A stretch of DNA of 59,980 bases from Gammaproteobacteria bacterium (GCA_947457195.1 CANGUU010000011.1:1-59980), one strand, 5' to 3'; positions 7,746 through 17,798 are shown, counted from the first letter of the stretch. Notes: generated by a model not told the origin, from the letters alone. Translations and numbers: made by a program.

Positions 7746-10700
7746 ATGAAAACATCATTAAGCAGGACTGCTGGTCGTTCCACGGGGCCTGGCGCCGTTG
7801 CATCCGCTACCCGACAAGGTCTGCGCCTCGCCGTGCTGGCGCTGGCGGTGGCCGGTGCCAACCAGACGCTGGCTGCCGACGCCGCTGTCGAAGAGGTCAC
7901 CATTACCGGCTCGCGCATCCAGCGTACTTCCGGCCTCGAGACGCCAACGCCGGTCACCTCGGTGGATCTCGATGACTTGTCCGACATGAACCCGCGCCAG
8001 ATGGTCGAGGGTCTCAGCCAGTTACCCCAGTTCCTCAACAACCAGCGTCCGCAGAACACCGGGTCGCTGACCTCCGGCGGTTCAAACCTCAACCTGCGTG
8101 GCGCAGGGTCCACCCGCACGCTGGTGCTGTTGAACGGCCGCCGCGTGCCGAGCGGCAACCGCTACGGCGTGGTGAACGTCAGCTCGCTACCGGAGGCGGC
8201 CATCAGCAACGTGGAAATCGTCACTGGCGGTGCCTCGGCCGCCTACGGCACCGACGCCGTGGCAGGCGTGGTCAACTTCATCCTCAACACCGACTACAAC
8301 GGCTTCACCGCCAACGTGCAGGCCGGCACCACCTCGCGCCGCGACGGTGACAACTATGCCGGCGGCTTCACCTTTGGTACCGAGCTCGGTGAGAAGGGTC
8401 ACCTGCTGGTTTCTGCCGACTACTTTGATCAGGAGCTGATCCAGTCGCTCGACGCCCTGAAGTCACGGGAATGGTTCCGCCAGCGCGCCTGGGTGTCCAA
8501 CCCGAACCCGACCGGCCCGACCTTCATCACCCGCGATTTCGTGCGACAGACCAACACCTCCGCCACCGGCATCATCAACCAGCCTGGCTCGGCCCTGAAC
8601 AAACTGGAATTCCTGCGCACCGGCGACCAGATCTCCACGCTGCCGCTACCCTTCACCGGCGTAGGCCGTCTGGAAGGTGGCTGCAACTGCTTTGCCCTCA
8701 ATGAGAGGGACAACACCTGGGGCATGGACGCCGACAATGCCGTACAGAACGGCAACGCGCGGCACAGCCTGTTCACTTACGCCGACTACGACCTGACGGA
8801 GAACCTCAATGTCTTCGTACAGGGCATCTACGGCTTCGCCCAGGTCTACGGCCCGTGGTTCACCACGCCCATTCTCACTGGCGCCTGGCAGGCACGCATC
8901 TTCTCCGGCAACCCCTACCTGCCGGCCAGCGTGCAGGCGGTCATGGACCGGGAAAATCTTGCCTCTTTCGGGTTTGGTCTCAGCGGTCTGAGCCGCAATG
9001 ACCAACCCGGTCCACTCGGCTACTACAGCTCCGAGCAGAATGACGAGCTCAACTCGCTGACCACCGGTTTCAAATACGACTTCGAGGGCGGCATGCTCGA
9101 TGGCTGGCGCGCCAACTATTACGCGCAGTACGGAGAGAACAACCAGGAAATGATCTTCAACAACGGCCTCAAGATGGGGCGCCTGCCGCTGTCACTGGAT
9201 GCCGTGCGTGATCCTCGCACCGGCTCGATCGTCTGCCGCGCCGCGCTGGTCAATCCGTCGACCTTCGGCGACTGCGTGCCCGTGAACCTGTTCGGCGGCG
9301 TCGAAAGCGTCTCGACGCAGGCCGCCAAATACCTGTTGGACGAAGAGGCCATCATCAAATCCGACTCCGAGCAGATCTTCAGCGAACTGGTCCTCGACGG
9401 CGAGCTGTTCGACGGCTTCGGCGCCGGTCCGGTGATGATGGCTGTCGGTGCCTCTTACCGTCGCGACGAAATCCTCCAGCGCAAGGATGACCTGGAAGAC
9501 GAGTTCGTCTACCTGAATGGTCGCAGCACCGGCTTCCGCGGGCTGATCCCGGAAAACCTGCCGAACGGCATGCCTGGCGTACGGGCTGGCAGCGTACCGA
9601 CCGGCTACCAGGGCAACAACAGCCTGTCGAGCACCCTGTTCACCGGTTCCTACCAGACCGCCGACACCGTACTGGCGGGTAACTTCTCGGTCCGCGAAGT
9701 GTTCACGGAACTGGAAGTGCCGCTGCTCAGCGCCAAACCGTTCGTGCAGCAACTCGATCTCAACATGGCTTACCGCTATGCCGACTACACCGGCTCCGGC
9801 GGCATCGATTCGTGGAAAGTGGGTCTCAGCTGGCAGATCGACGACGCCTTCCGTTTCCGCGCCACGCGCTCGCGCGACGTGCGGGCCGCCAACATCCGTG
9901 AGCGTTTCGATGCCACCGCCGGCGGCGCCAACGTCAATGACCCGGTGTTCAACAACGCCGTGTTTGCCACCTCCAGTCGCACCGGCGGCAATCCGCTGGT
10001 GAATCCCGAGGAAGCCGACACCATCACCTTCGGCTTGGTATGGCAGCCGGCCGGCATGCTGGAAGGTCTCGGTGCCTCGATCGACTGGTTCGACATTGAC
10101 GTCAAGGATGCGCTCGGCCAGCTGACTTTCCAGAACATCGTCAACGGCTGCTTCAGTGGTGCCCAGAACCTCTGCCAGTACGTGCAGCGTGACCCGGTCA
10201 GCCGCCAGATCACCCGCATCGACAGCCTGTTCATCAACATCAGCAACCAGCGCCTGCGTGGCCTCGACCTCGAGATGAACTACAGCACCGACATCAACCT
10301 GCTGGGCGGCGGCGAACAGCTCGGCGTGCGCCTGTACGCCAGCAAGGTCATCGACAGCTACAACCAGCTGCCGGGCGCCCCGCGCGACAACCTGGGTCTG
10401 GAACAGCCCGAGTGGCGCGTGCTACCGGCGATCACCTACAGCCGTGGCGGCTTCCGCGGGTTCCTGCAAGGCCGCTTCTTCGACGGCCGTACGCTGAACC
10501 GTCTGTTCGTCGAGGGCGTCAACGTCGATGACAACTCGGTGCCATCGGTGACCTATGCCGATCTCAACCTCAGCTACGACGTCGATCTCAGCGGCCACAA
10601 CTACCGCCTGTTCTTCAATACCACCAACCTGTTCGACCGGGCGCCCCCGCAGACGCCAGGCAACCTGAACTTCGTGGGTGGCTCCGGTGGTCCCAGCGCC

Positions 10701-10757
10701 GCGCTGTACGACACCGTAGGTCGCACCTACACCGTTGGCGCCAACATGACGTTCTGA
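7746..10757 (+). CDS. TonB-dependent outer membrane receptor
   Basis: 1003 residues. A long basic signal peptide (about residues 1-40, ending TLAADA) is followed by the TonB-box-like EEVTITGSRI, a plug domain with the features GGSNLNLRGAGSTRTLVLLNGRR and EIVTGGASAAYGTDAVAGVVNF, and a beta-barrel ending in the terminal Phe typical of BAM substrates (GANMTF). It would import a bulky ligand using TonB energy. It lies upstream of a beta-barrel protein, an ABC exporter pair and a peptidase, all on the same strand, so peptide or lipid-linked cargo is possible, but the ligand is unknown. Confidence 0.92.
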   Translation: MKTSLSRTAGRSTGPGAVASATRQGLRLAVLALAVAGANQTLAADAAVEEVTITGSRIQRTSGLETPTPVTSVDLDDLSDMNPRQMVEGLSQLPQFLNNQRPQNTGSLTSGGSNLNLRGAGSTRTLVLLNGRRVPSGNRYGVVNVSSLPEAAISNVEIVTGGASAAYGTDAVAGVVNFILNTDYNGFTANVQAGTTSRRDGDNYAGGFTFGTELGEKGHLLVSADYFDQELIQSLDALKSREWFRQRAWVSNPNPTGPTFITRDFVRQTNTSATGIINQPGSALNKLEFLRTGDQISTLPLPFTGVGRLEGGCNCFALNERDNTWGMDADNAVQNGNARHSLFTYADYDLTENLNVFVQGIYGFAQVYGPWFTTPILTGAWQARIFSGNPYLPASVQAVMDRENLASFGFGLSGLSRNDQPGPLGYYSSEQNDELNSLTTGFKYDFEGGMLDGWRANYYAQYGENNQEMIFNNGLKMGRLPLSLDAVRDPRTGSIVCRAALVNPSTFGDCVPVNLFGGVESVSTQAAKYLLDEEAIIKSDSEQIFSELVLDGELFDGFGAGPVMMAVGASYRRDEILQRKDDLEDEFVYLNGRSTGFRGLIPENLPNGMPGVRAGSVPTGYQGNNSLSSTLFTGSYQTADTVLAGNFSVREVFTELEVPLLSAKPFVQQLDLNMAYRYADYTGSGGIDSWKVGLSWQIDDAFRFRATRSRDVRAANIRERFDATAGGANVNDPVFNNAVFATSSRTGGNPLVNPEEADTITFGLVWQPAGMLEGLGASIDWFDIDVKDALGQLTFQNIVNGCFSGAQNLCQYVQRDPVSRQITRIDSLFINISNQRLRGLDLEMNYSTDINLLGGGEQLGVRLYASKVIDSYNQLPGAPRDNLGLEQPEWRVLPAITYSRGGFRGFLQGRFFDGRTLNRLFVEGVNVDDNSVPSVTYADLNLSYDVDLSGHNYRLFFNTTNLFDRAPPQTPGNLNFVGGSGGPSAALYDTVGRTYTVGANMTF

Positions 10758-10803
10758 ACGTTGCGGGTCAGGTACCGCAGAGTACCGCCCGGGGAGAGGA
10801 GAG

Positions 10804-11919
10804 ATGAACGTCACGGACCAGAGCGCGCTCCGGCGCGCCTTGGCCATGTTGTTGCTGGCCAGCACACTGGCTGCTGGCAATCTGGCCGAGGCGGCTGATG
10901 CGCCGCCGGCTGCGGTCCAGTGGACCCGCAACATGGGTCAGAGTGGGCTGCGGCGCTTCTATTCGACCGGCGCCGACCTCGGGGAGCTTGTCAATCGGCA
11001 AGTCACCTACGGCGTCGCCAACCGCCTCGATACGGCGCGGCGCGCTGCGGGGCGGGTGCCTGCGCCCGCCGAACTCGCCTCCGACACCGAAGGCTATGTG
11101 GGGCAGTATGACTCCCTGATGAACCTTGATCGCGGGGCGGCCAGGCCGCTGTTCCTGCGCACGCTGGCCCGCTCGGCCAAGCGCCTCGAGCGCGACCGGG
11201 TTCACAGCACCAATGATCGGTTCGATTTCGGTGTGCTCTACGCGCCGGATATGAGCAGTTACGTCGGGCTGGGGCTGGTGCGTGAGCAGACACGCGCGAC
11301 GCTGAAGTACGTCGACGGCGCGACCGCTGTCACGGCGGTCGGCCCGCGTATCGACGTTGGTCATCGCTTCAGTCCCACCTTTGCTCTCGGCCTGCGCGCC
11401 GAGCAGCTGCGCTTCGAGGGCGACAATCGCGTCACCACCAGCCAGACCGTGACGCGACCGCTCGACTACCGCCGCCGCTACCTGCAGCTGGAAGGCCTCT
11501 TCCGCTACACGAACCAGCAGATCCCTGCCTTGCCTGCCGGGCTGCAGATTGGTGGTTCGCTCGGCCTGTACAGTCTCGATACGCGCTATCAACCGCAGAT
11601 CAACAGCCTGGGCCAGACGGTGCGCGAACCCTTCGGCAACCAGGAGCGCCTGGCCGTGCTACGCGGCGGCGTCTTCCTGTCGCAGACGCTCGGTGCGGGC
11701 GGCAATTGGAACCCCTACGCCGAGCTGCTGCTGGACCGTGAAATCCGCAGCAACCTCAGTCGGCCGCTCGACGACCGCAGTGGTTATGTCAGCCGTCTGG
11801 GACTGGCCCGACTGCTCGGCCCCGGCAAGCGCATGTCGGTGGAGTGGCAGCACACGGCCAGCCAGCATCAACTGCGGGAGCGCGACAACTTCCTGTTCGT
11901 GACAGTACTCGATTTCTGA
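10804..11919 (+). CDS. Putative outer membrane beta-barrel protein of unknown function
   Basis: 371 residues with a signal peptide (cleavage probably after LAEA-ADA, near residue 31) and no recognisable catalytic motif. The C-terminal two thirds show alternating amphipathic strands (for example YVGLGLVREQTRATLKYV, ALGLRAEQLRFEG, GSLGLYSLDTRY) and a terminal FVTVLDF, as expected for an outer membrane barrel. The ATG follows GGGGAGAGGAGAG and lies 46 bases after the receptor stop, so it is probably cotranscribed. It may serve as an outer membrane partner of the receptor or of the ABC exporter behind it. I do not recognise the family. Confidence 0.7.
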   Translation: MNVTDQSALRRALAMLLLASTLAAGNLAEAADAPPAAVQWTRNMGQSGLRRFYSTGADLGELVNRQVTYGVANRLDTARRAAGRVPAPAELASDTEGYVGQYDSLMNLDRGAARPLFLRTLARSAKRLERDRVHSTNDRFDFGVLYAPDMSSYVGLGLVREQTRATLKYVDGATAVTAVGPRIDVGHRFSPTFALGLRAEQLRFEGDNRVTTSQTVTRPLDYRRRYLQLEGLFRYTNQQIPALPAGLQIGGSLGLYSLDTRYQPQINSLGQTVREPFGNQERLAVLRGGVFLSQTLGAGGNWNPYAELLLDREIRSNLSRPLDDRSGYVSRLGLARLLGPGKRMSVEWQHTASQHQLRERDNFLFVTVLDF

Positions 11920-12041
11920 CGTGGCGCGCGGCGCCGCCGCGGCAGCTGTCGCGCGGCAGGCAAACCATTGTGTCTTCTCTTGCGTACCCGCAGGGCGCCG
12001 CTTATCTTGCGGCGCGACCCGATCGAGCCGAGCCCCGCTGC

Positions 12042-12707
12042 ATGATTCTGGAAATACGCCACCTGTGCAAAACCTTCCACAGCGCCGCCCATCTGGCCCC
12101 GGTGGAAGTGCTGAAGGATCTCAACCTGCAGATGGAAGCGGGCGATACGCTGGCCATACTCGGGCAATCTGGCAGCGGCAAATCCACCTTGCTGACCCTG
12201 CTGGCAGGCCTCGACAGTCCCAGCTCCGGCAGCATCCTGATCAACGGACAGGATCTGCAGCGGCTGAGTGAAGAGCAGCGCTCGAAGTTCCGTGCCCAGA
12301 ACATCGGCATCATCTTCCAGCAGTTCCACCTGATGTCGCACCTCACCGCGCTGGAAAACGTCACGCTGCCGCTCGATCTGTTCAAGGACCGCGAGGCGCA
12401 GCGCAAGGCCAGCGAGGCACTCGAGCAAGTGGGCCTCGGCAAGCGCAAGGATCACTTTCCGCACCAACTGAGCGGTGGCGAGTGCCAGCGCGTGGCAATC
12501 GCCCGCGCCATGGTGGTGAGGCCGGCCATCCTGCTGGCCGACGAACCGACCGGCAACCTCGACAACGCCACCGGTGCCTATGTGTCCGACCTCATCTTCG
12601 ATCTGGTGCGTGAGCACCGCATGACCATGCTGTTCGTGACCCACAACGAACAGCTGGCCAAGCGCTGCGCCCGTGAGCAGCGCCTGCAGAACGGCAAATT
12701 CCTCTGA
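12042..12707 (+). CDS. ybbA: ABC transporter ATP-binding protein (YbbA/LolD family)
   Basis: 221 residues, an MacB/LolD-class ATPase. Walker A is GQSGSGKST, the signature is [14 protein letters not shown], Walker B is [12 protein letters not shown] and the switch histidine is in FVTHN. The start at 12042 places the conserved [11 protein letters not shown] at the N-terminus; no strong ribosome site is seen. The stop is 11 bases before a large FtsX-type permease gene. ATPase plus an 849-residue permease matches YbbA-YbbP better than LolCDE, and the TesA-like esterase gene lies nearby, as in E. coli. It would drive extraction of hydrophobic compounds from the inner membrane. Confidence 0.87.
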   Translation: MILEIRHLCKTFHSAAHLAPVEVLKDLNLQMEAGDTLAILGQSGSGKSTLLTLLAGLDSPSSGSILINGQDLQRLSEEQRSKFRAQNIGIIFQQFHLMSHLTALENVTLPLDLFKDREAQRKASEALEQVGLGKRKDHFPHQLSGGECQRVAIARAMVVRPAILLADEPTGNLDNATGAYVSDLIFDLVREHRMTMLFVTHNEQLAKRCAREQRLQNGKFL

Positions 12708-12718
12708 GGCATACGGTC

Positions 12719-15268
12719 ATGCTCTGGTTGCAACTCGCCTGGAAGGAAATCAGCAACAACTACAAGTTCAGCCTGTTCTTCGTGCTGAATCTCAGCATTG
12801 GCCTGATCGGCTTCATCGCACTCGACTCGTTCAAGCACTCGATCGATCAGCACCTCGTCAACAACAGCAAGGCCATCCTCACCGCCGACGTGCAGATCAG
12901 CTCGCGTTTTCCGCTCACCACGGTGGAAACGGGTTTCGCCGAGGACATCCTGGCAGCACCGTTTGAAGCCACCGATCAGGTCTCCTTCCTGTCGATGGTG
13001 GCAGCCAACAGCAACTCGCGCATGAGCCAGCTGATCGCCATCGAGGAAGCCTTCCCTTTCTACGGCGACATCCTGCTCGAAGGCAGCGGGTCGGTGCTGC
13101 AGAGCGACGCACGCCGGCAACTACTGGGCGGCAACAACGTGTGGGTGGCGCGCGACCTCATGGTGCTGCTCGACCTCGAGGTCGGTGACAGTCTGAAGAT
13201 CGGTGCGCAGTCATTCACTATCCAGGACGTCATCCTCGAGGATCCGAGCTCGACCATTTCGGTGATGACCAGCTTTCCGGCCATCTACATGGGCCTCGCC
13301 CAGATCGAAAGCACCGGCCTGATCCAGCTCGGCAGCCGCATTACCTATTCGCGCTTCTACAAGCTGCCGCCGGCCTACGATGTCAGCACGCTCGAGGAAC
13401 GCTTCGCCGCCAAGGAACAGGAAGTGTTCCGCGACACGCGCCGGCTCAGCATGACCACGCACGAGGAAGAGAGCGAAGATCTCGGTCGCATCCTCACCTA
13501 CATGAATGATTACCTCGGCCTGATCGCACTCATCGCGCTGTTCCTGGCCGGGGTCGGTGCCGCCTACCTGTTCCGCAGTTTCTTCACCAGCCGGTTCAAG
13601 GACATGGCCATCCTCATGTGCCTCGGCGGTACCCCGCGCGAAGCCTACGTGATGACCCTGGTACAGATCCTGCTGCTCGGCACCCTCAGCGCGGCTATCG
13701 CCAGCGTGCTGGCCTGGTTTGCACTGCCTGCACTGCCGCTGCTGTTCGATGGCTTCTTGCCGCGCGGCTTCCAGAACCGCATGGAAATCAATTCGCTGGT
13801 GCTGGCGCTGCTGATGGGCAGCGTGGGCAGCATCATCTGCTGCCTGCCGATCCTCTCGAAAATCTACGACCTCAATCCGATCGGTCTGTTCCACGAGAAC
13901 GTGCAGCCGGCAGCGGGGAGTGGACACTGGCAGCGGCGCGCCGCCAGCTATGCTCCCATCCTCCTGGTGTTCTGGGGTCTTGCCATGTGGCAGGCCCACT
14001 CGTTCTTTATCGGCAGCCTGTTCATCGGGGGATTCCTGGCAGCCATCGGCCTGCTTGGTGGCCTTGCCTTCGGCATCCTGCGGGCCTGTGGCCACTACTC
14101 GCACAGCCCGGTACTCATCCGCAAACTGGCGCTGCGCAACCTTGACCGCAACCGGCTCGGCGCCACCAGCTGCTTCCTCGCGATTGGCCTCGGCTCGCTG
14201 CTGATCAACCTCATTCCGCAGATCCAGAAAGGCCTGCAGGAGGAGATTTCGCAGCCAACAGGATTTTCGGTGCCGGATTTCTTCCTGTTCGACATCCAGC
14301 AGGAGCAGCTCGACAGCCTGCAGTCGCTGATCACCGAACGCGGCTACGGACTTTCCTTCCTGTCCCCGCAGGTACGGGCGCGGCTCGATGCCGTCAACGA
14401 TGTCGTCATCGACGAGGTGGAAGAAACGCCGGACGAGCAACTCATGCAGCGGCGCATGTACAACCTCACCTACCAGGACAGGCTGAAGGATTCGGAAACC
14501 TTGCTGACTGGTGAGGAGTGGACGGGGCCGTGGGCCTTTGACTCGCCCGAGCTGCCCGGCATCTCCATCGAGGAAAACTTTGCCGAACGCATGGGGTTTC
14601 GCCTTGGTGACGTGCTGACCTTCGACGTGCAGAGCGTGCCCGTGCAGGGGCGCATCGTGAACACGCGCAAAGTGGACTGGAACAGCTTCCAGCCGAACTT
14701 CTTCCTGTCGTTCCAGCCGGGCGTGCTTGATCCGGCACCGAAGACTTTCGTGGCTGCCATCGGCGAAGTCGCAGAAGCGGACCGGCTCAGCCTGCAAAAC
14801 GCCATCGTGGGCGCACTGCCGAACGTCTCGGTGATCAACGTGCAGCAGATCGTGGCGCGCATCCTCGACATCACCGACCAGATCAGCTGGGCCATCCGCG
14901 TGATGGCTTACCTGTCGATCCTCGCCGGCCTCGTGGTGCTGTTCTCGATCGCGCGCTACGAGGTCAAATCCCGCTTCTGGGAAATCAATCTGCTGAAGAT
15001 CCTGGGTGCCGGCTTCGGTGACGTGAAGGGCATCGTGCAGCTGGAATTCGGCATCCTCGGGTTCTTTGCGGCGTTTGCTGGCGTGGTACTCAGTCTCGCC
15101 ATGTCGTACAGCATTTCCTATTTCGTGTTCGACAGCCTGTGGCGCTTCGATGCCTTGCTGACAGGGCTGAGCATCGTGGCCATCACGGGCCTCAGCATGC
15201 TCACGGCGCTGGCGGCCACCCGTTCGGTGCTCGTCCAGAAGCCGCTGGAGCTGCTGCGTGCCGGCTGA
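12719..15268 (+). CDS. ybbP: FtsX-type ABC permease (YbbP-like)
   Basis: 849 residues, close to YbbP (about 804). An N-terminal transmembrane helix (about 20-37) is followed by a large periplasmic domain, a four-helix FtsX block starting near residue 265 (YLGLIALIALFLAGVGAAYLF), a second helical group around 420-450, a second periplasmic domain, and a final FtsX block with the conserved SRFWEINLLKILGAGFGDV (about 750-768). Ten helices in all, matching the YbbP arrangement. Paired with the preceding ATPase gene, it forms a type VII (MacB-like) exporter. No ligand can be inferred. Confidence 0.87.
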   Translation: MLWLQLAWKEISNNYKFSLFFVLNLSIGLIGFIALDSFKHSIDQHLVNNSKAILTADVQISSRFPLTTVETGFAEDILAAPFEATDQVSFLSMVAANSNSRMSQLIAIEEAFPFYGDILLEGSGSVLQSDARRQLLGGNNVWVARDLMVLLDLEVGDSLKIGAQSFTIQDVILEDPSSTISVMTSFPAIYMGLAQIESTGLIQLGSRITYSRFYKLPPAYDVSTLEERFAAKEQEVFRDTRRLSMTTHEEESEDLGRILTYMNDYLGLIALIALFLAGVGAAYLFRSFFTSRFKDMAILMCLGGTPREAYVMTLVQILLLGTLSAAIASVLAWFALPALPLLFDGFLPRGFQNRMEINSLVLALLMGSVGSIICCLPILSKIYDLNPIGLFHENVQPAAGSGHWQRRAASYAPILLVFWGLAMWQAHSFFIGSLFIGGFLAAIGLLGGLAFGILRACGHYSHSPVLIRKLALRNLDRNRLGATSCFLAIGLGSLLINLIPQIQKGLQEEISQPTGFSVPDFFLFDIQQEQLDSLQSLITERGYGLSFLSPQVRARLDAVNDVVIDEVEETPDEQLMQRRMYNLTYQDRLKDSETLLTGEEWTGPWAFDSPELPGISIEENFAERMGFRLGDVLTFDVQSVPVQGRIVNTRKVDWNSFQPNFFLSFQPGVLDPAPKTFVAAIGEVAEADRLSLQNAIVGALPNVSVINVQQIVARILDITDQISWAIRVMAYLSILAGLVVLFSIARYEVKSRFWEINLLKILGAGFGDVKGIVQLEFGILGFFAAFAGVVLSLAMSYSISYFVFDSLWRFDALLTGLSIVAITGLSMLTALAATRSVLVQKPLELLRAG

Positions 15269-15299
15269 TTGCCGATTTTCCGCTTGCGAGAGCTTTGCC

Positions 15300-17366
15300 A
15301 TGCATCGTCGTCATGCCCGAAAAATGCTGTTGGCTGCAGTCTGTCTTGCCGGCCGACTCTGTGCCGATGAAGGCATGTGGACTTTCGATAATTTTCCGCT
15401 GGCAGACGTCAATGCGCATTTTGGCCTGGCACTCGACCAGGCCTGGCTGGATCGGCTGCAGCGCGGGGCTGTCAGGCTGACTTCCGGCTGCTCGGCCTCG
15501 CTGGTCAGCACCGAGGGCCTCGTGCTCACCAACCACCACTGCGTGGTGGATTGCGTGCAGAACTTGTCCCGCCCCGGTGAAGACCTGGTGCAGCAGGGGT
15601 TCTACACGCAGCGCCGCGAGGACGAGCGTGCCTGCCCGGGCATGTCAGCCGAGATCCTTACCGCGATCAGCGATGTGACTGGTCGGATCGGTGATGCCAC
15701 GGCCGGTGCGGGTGACGATTACGTGGAGCGCCGCGACGCAGCGGTGGCGGCCATCGAACGCGAGTGCCAGGGTGCTGCCAGCGACCGTCGCTGCGAGGTG
15801 GTGTCCCTGTATCAAGGCGGGCAATACAAACTCTATGACTACAAGCGCCATGACGACGTGCGGCTGGTATTTGCGCCGGAGTTCGCCGCCGCCTTCTTTG
15901 GCGGCGACCCGGACAATTTCAATTTTCCCCGTTACGCCTTCGATGCTGCCTTCCTGCGGCTGTACGAGAATGGCCAGCCGGTGACGTCAGCGGCACACCT
16001 GCGCTGGCGCAGCAGCCCGCTCTTGGCCGGTGAGCCTGTCTTCGTGGCTGGCAATCCCGGTTCTACCAATCGGCTGTTCACCACCAGCCAGATGGCATTC
16101 CAGCGCGACCATTTTCTGCCCTGGCGCCTGCAGACCCTCAGCGAACTGCGTGGGCAGTTGCTGCAGTTCTCCGCCCACGGCAGTGAGCAGGCCCGCGTCG
16201 CCGCCGACCTGCTGTTCGGTGTGGAGAACTCGTTCAAGGCCTTCAATGGCGAGCGCCTCGCGCTGGTGGATCCGAATGTGTTCGACAAGCAGGCCGTCGC
16301 GGAAGCCGAGTTGCAGCGTCGGGTCCGCGCGGACGACTCTCTCCGCGCCGAGGTCGGCAGCGCCTGGGAGGAAATTGCCGCAGCTGAAGCCAGCTATCGG
16401 GGCTTTTACCTGCCGCTGCAGTACCTCGAGCCGCGGGCCGGGGGTGGTTCCGAACTTTTCTACTATGCCCGCACCTTGGTGCGTAGTGCCGAGGAGCGCA
16501 GCAAACCGGCTGCAGAGCGATTGTCGGAGTTCGCCGACGCCAGGCTGCCCGGCCTGGAGCAGGAATTGTTCGCGGATGTCCCGATCGAGGCCGAACTCGA
16601 AGCGCTGGTGCTGGCCTTCTGGCTAAACAAAGCCCGCGAATACCTCGGTGCCGACGATGAACTCAGCAAGCTCCTGCTGGGCAGCGAAGGGGCTGAGGCA
16701 CTCGCCACGCGGCTGGTGGCCGGCAGCACGCTTGCCGATCCCGCCGAGCGACGGCGTCTGTACGAGGGAGGTGCTGCGGCGATTGCCGCCTCGAACGATC
16801 CGCTCATTCAGTACGTGCGCCGCTTCGATACCGAGGCGAGGGCCCTGCGCAGGCGCTACGAGACCGACGTGGAAGGACCCATCGCCAAGGCGCAGGAGCG
16901 CATTGCCCGGGCACGTTTTGCGGTGTACGGCGATTCCGTCTACCCCGATGCCACGTTCACCCTGCGACTGACCTATGGGTCGGTAGTGGGCTGGACCGAG
17001 CCCTCCGGGCGCGTGGTGGCGCCCTTCACCGATTTCCGTGGACTGTTCGCCCGGGCCACGGGCGCCGCGCCCTACGCTCTGGCGCCCAAGTGGCAGGGGG
17101 CAGACAGCCGCCTGGGTCTCGATACGATTTTCAATGTGACCGCCAATACCGACATCATCGGTGGTAACTCGGGGTCACCACTACTCGACAAGGATGGTCA
17201 GGTGGTGGGTGCCGTCTTCGACGGCAATATCCATTCGTTGGGTGGCGACTATGTGTTCGACGCCGCGCTGAACCGCACCATTGCAGTGGCGGCGACGGCG
17301 ATAGAGGAAGGACTGGCCAAGGTCTACGGCATGCAGCGGCTCATCGAAGAGCTCGGCACGCCGTAG
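15300..17366 (+). CDS. S46 family dipeptidyl-peptidase (DPP7-type)
   Basis: 688 residues, periplasmic (signal ending LCADEGM). Members remove dipeptides from the N-terminus of oligopeptides. The chymotrypsin-like set is visible: His80 in TNHHC, Asp in GGDPDNFNFPRY, and Ser624 in GGNSGSPLLD. The residue 18 after the catalytic Ser is Gly642 (FDGN); in the family, Gly here goes with DPP7 and hydrophobic P1, Arg with DPP11 and acidic P1. The start was moved 14 codons in to ATG at 15300, which begins the signal peptide. It lies 31 bases after the YbbP-like permease gene and is probably cotranscribed with it. Confidence 0.88.
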   Translation: MHRRHARKMLLAAVCLAGRLCADEGMWTFDNFPLADVNAHFGLALDQAWLDRLQRGAVRLTSGCSASLVSTEGLVLTNHHCVVDCVQNLSRPGEDLVQQGFYTQRREDERACPGMSAEILTAISDVTGRIGDATAGAGDDYVERRDAAVAAIERECQGAASDRRCEVVSLYQGGQYKLYDYKRHDDVRLVFAPEFAAAFFGGDPDNFNFPRYAFDAAFLRLYENGQPVTSAAHLRWRSSPLLAGEPVFVAGNPGSTNRLFTTSQMAFQRDHFLPWRLQTLSELRGQLLQFSAHGSEQARVAADLLFGVENSFKAFNGERLALVDPNVFDKQAVAEAELQRRVRADDSLRAEVGSAWEEIAAAEASYRGFYLPLQYLEPRAGGGSELFYYARTLVRSAEERSKPAAERLSEFADARLPGLEQELFADVPIEAELEALVLAFWLNKAREYLGADDELSKLLLGSEGAEALATRLVAGSTLADPAERRRLYEGGAAAIAASNDPLIQYVRRFDTEARALRRRYETDVEGPIAKAQERIARARFAVYGDSVYPDATFTLRLTYGSVVGWTEPSGRVVAPFTDFRGLFARATGAAPYALAPKWQGADSRLGLDTIFNVTANTDIIGGNSGSPLLDKDGQVVGAVFDGNIHSLGGDYVFDAALNRTIAVAATAIEEGLAKVYGMQRLIEELGTP

Positions 17367-17386
17367 CCTTGCCGGCGCCCGCCGGT

Positions 17387-17767
17387 TCAGTCGGCGGCGG
17401 TGACCCGGCCTACTTCGGTGCCATCCGGTCCGCGCACGGCGGTGACGTAGCCGCCGTCGGCCCCATTGCGCATCGGTGCGATGCGAATCGTGATGGTGTC
17501 ACCGACCTTGAATAGATTCGGTGTGAGCCCCTGACGAGACATGTTGTTGCGGCTGTGGCCTTCGAAGGTGATCTCGCGAGCGCCTTTGGCATCAGAGACC
17601 GCCAGCACCAGGTGCATGTGTGGGTTGGCAAAGCGGACCTGGATGACCTTGCCTTCCACCAGCACGGTGTTCTGGAAATCGAACTGTACAGCGGAGTGGT
17701 GGGCCAGCGCCGGTGCGCTGCCCAGCACGGCCAGCATCAGCACGGCAATCAGGTTGGAAATTTTCAT
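17387..17767 (-). CDS. Small exported protein, DUF6152-like
   Basis: 126 residues with a clear signal peptide (residues 1-22, ending APALA) and a mature part starting HHSAVQFDFQNTVLVEGKV. The HHS start and the ANPHMHL segment are what I associate with DUF6152 proteins, which are small periplasmic beta proteins of unknown function often found beside oxidoreductase or receptor genes. Its stop is only 20 bases from the end of the convergent peptidase gene. It follows the lipoprotein gene at 17799-18587 on the same strand with a 31-base gap, so the two should form one transcript. Confidence 0.8.
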   Translation of the reverse strand: MKISNLIAVLMLAVLGSAPALAHHSAVQFDFQNTVLVEGKVIQVRFANPHMHLVLAVSDAKGAREITFEGHSRNNMSRQGLTPNLFKVGDTITIRIAPMRNGADGGYVTAVRGPDGTEVGRVTAAD

Positions 17768-17798
17768 GGGGGTGTCCTCTCGGCAAATTCCTTTGGGG

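Noticed and set aside
13211-15301. Open frame of about 696 codons opposite the YbbP-like permease gene
   Set aside because: No family motif, unusual composition (His, Glu, Gln-rich), and full overlap with a gene of clear family.
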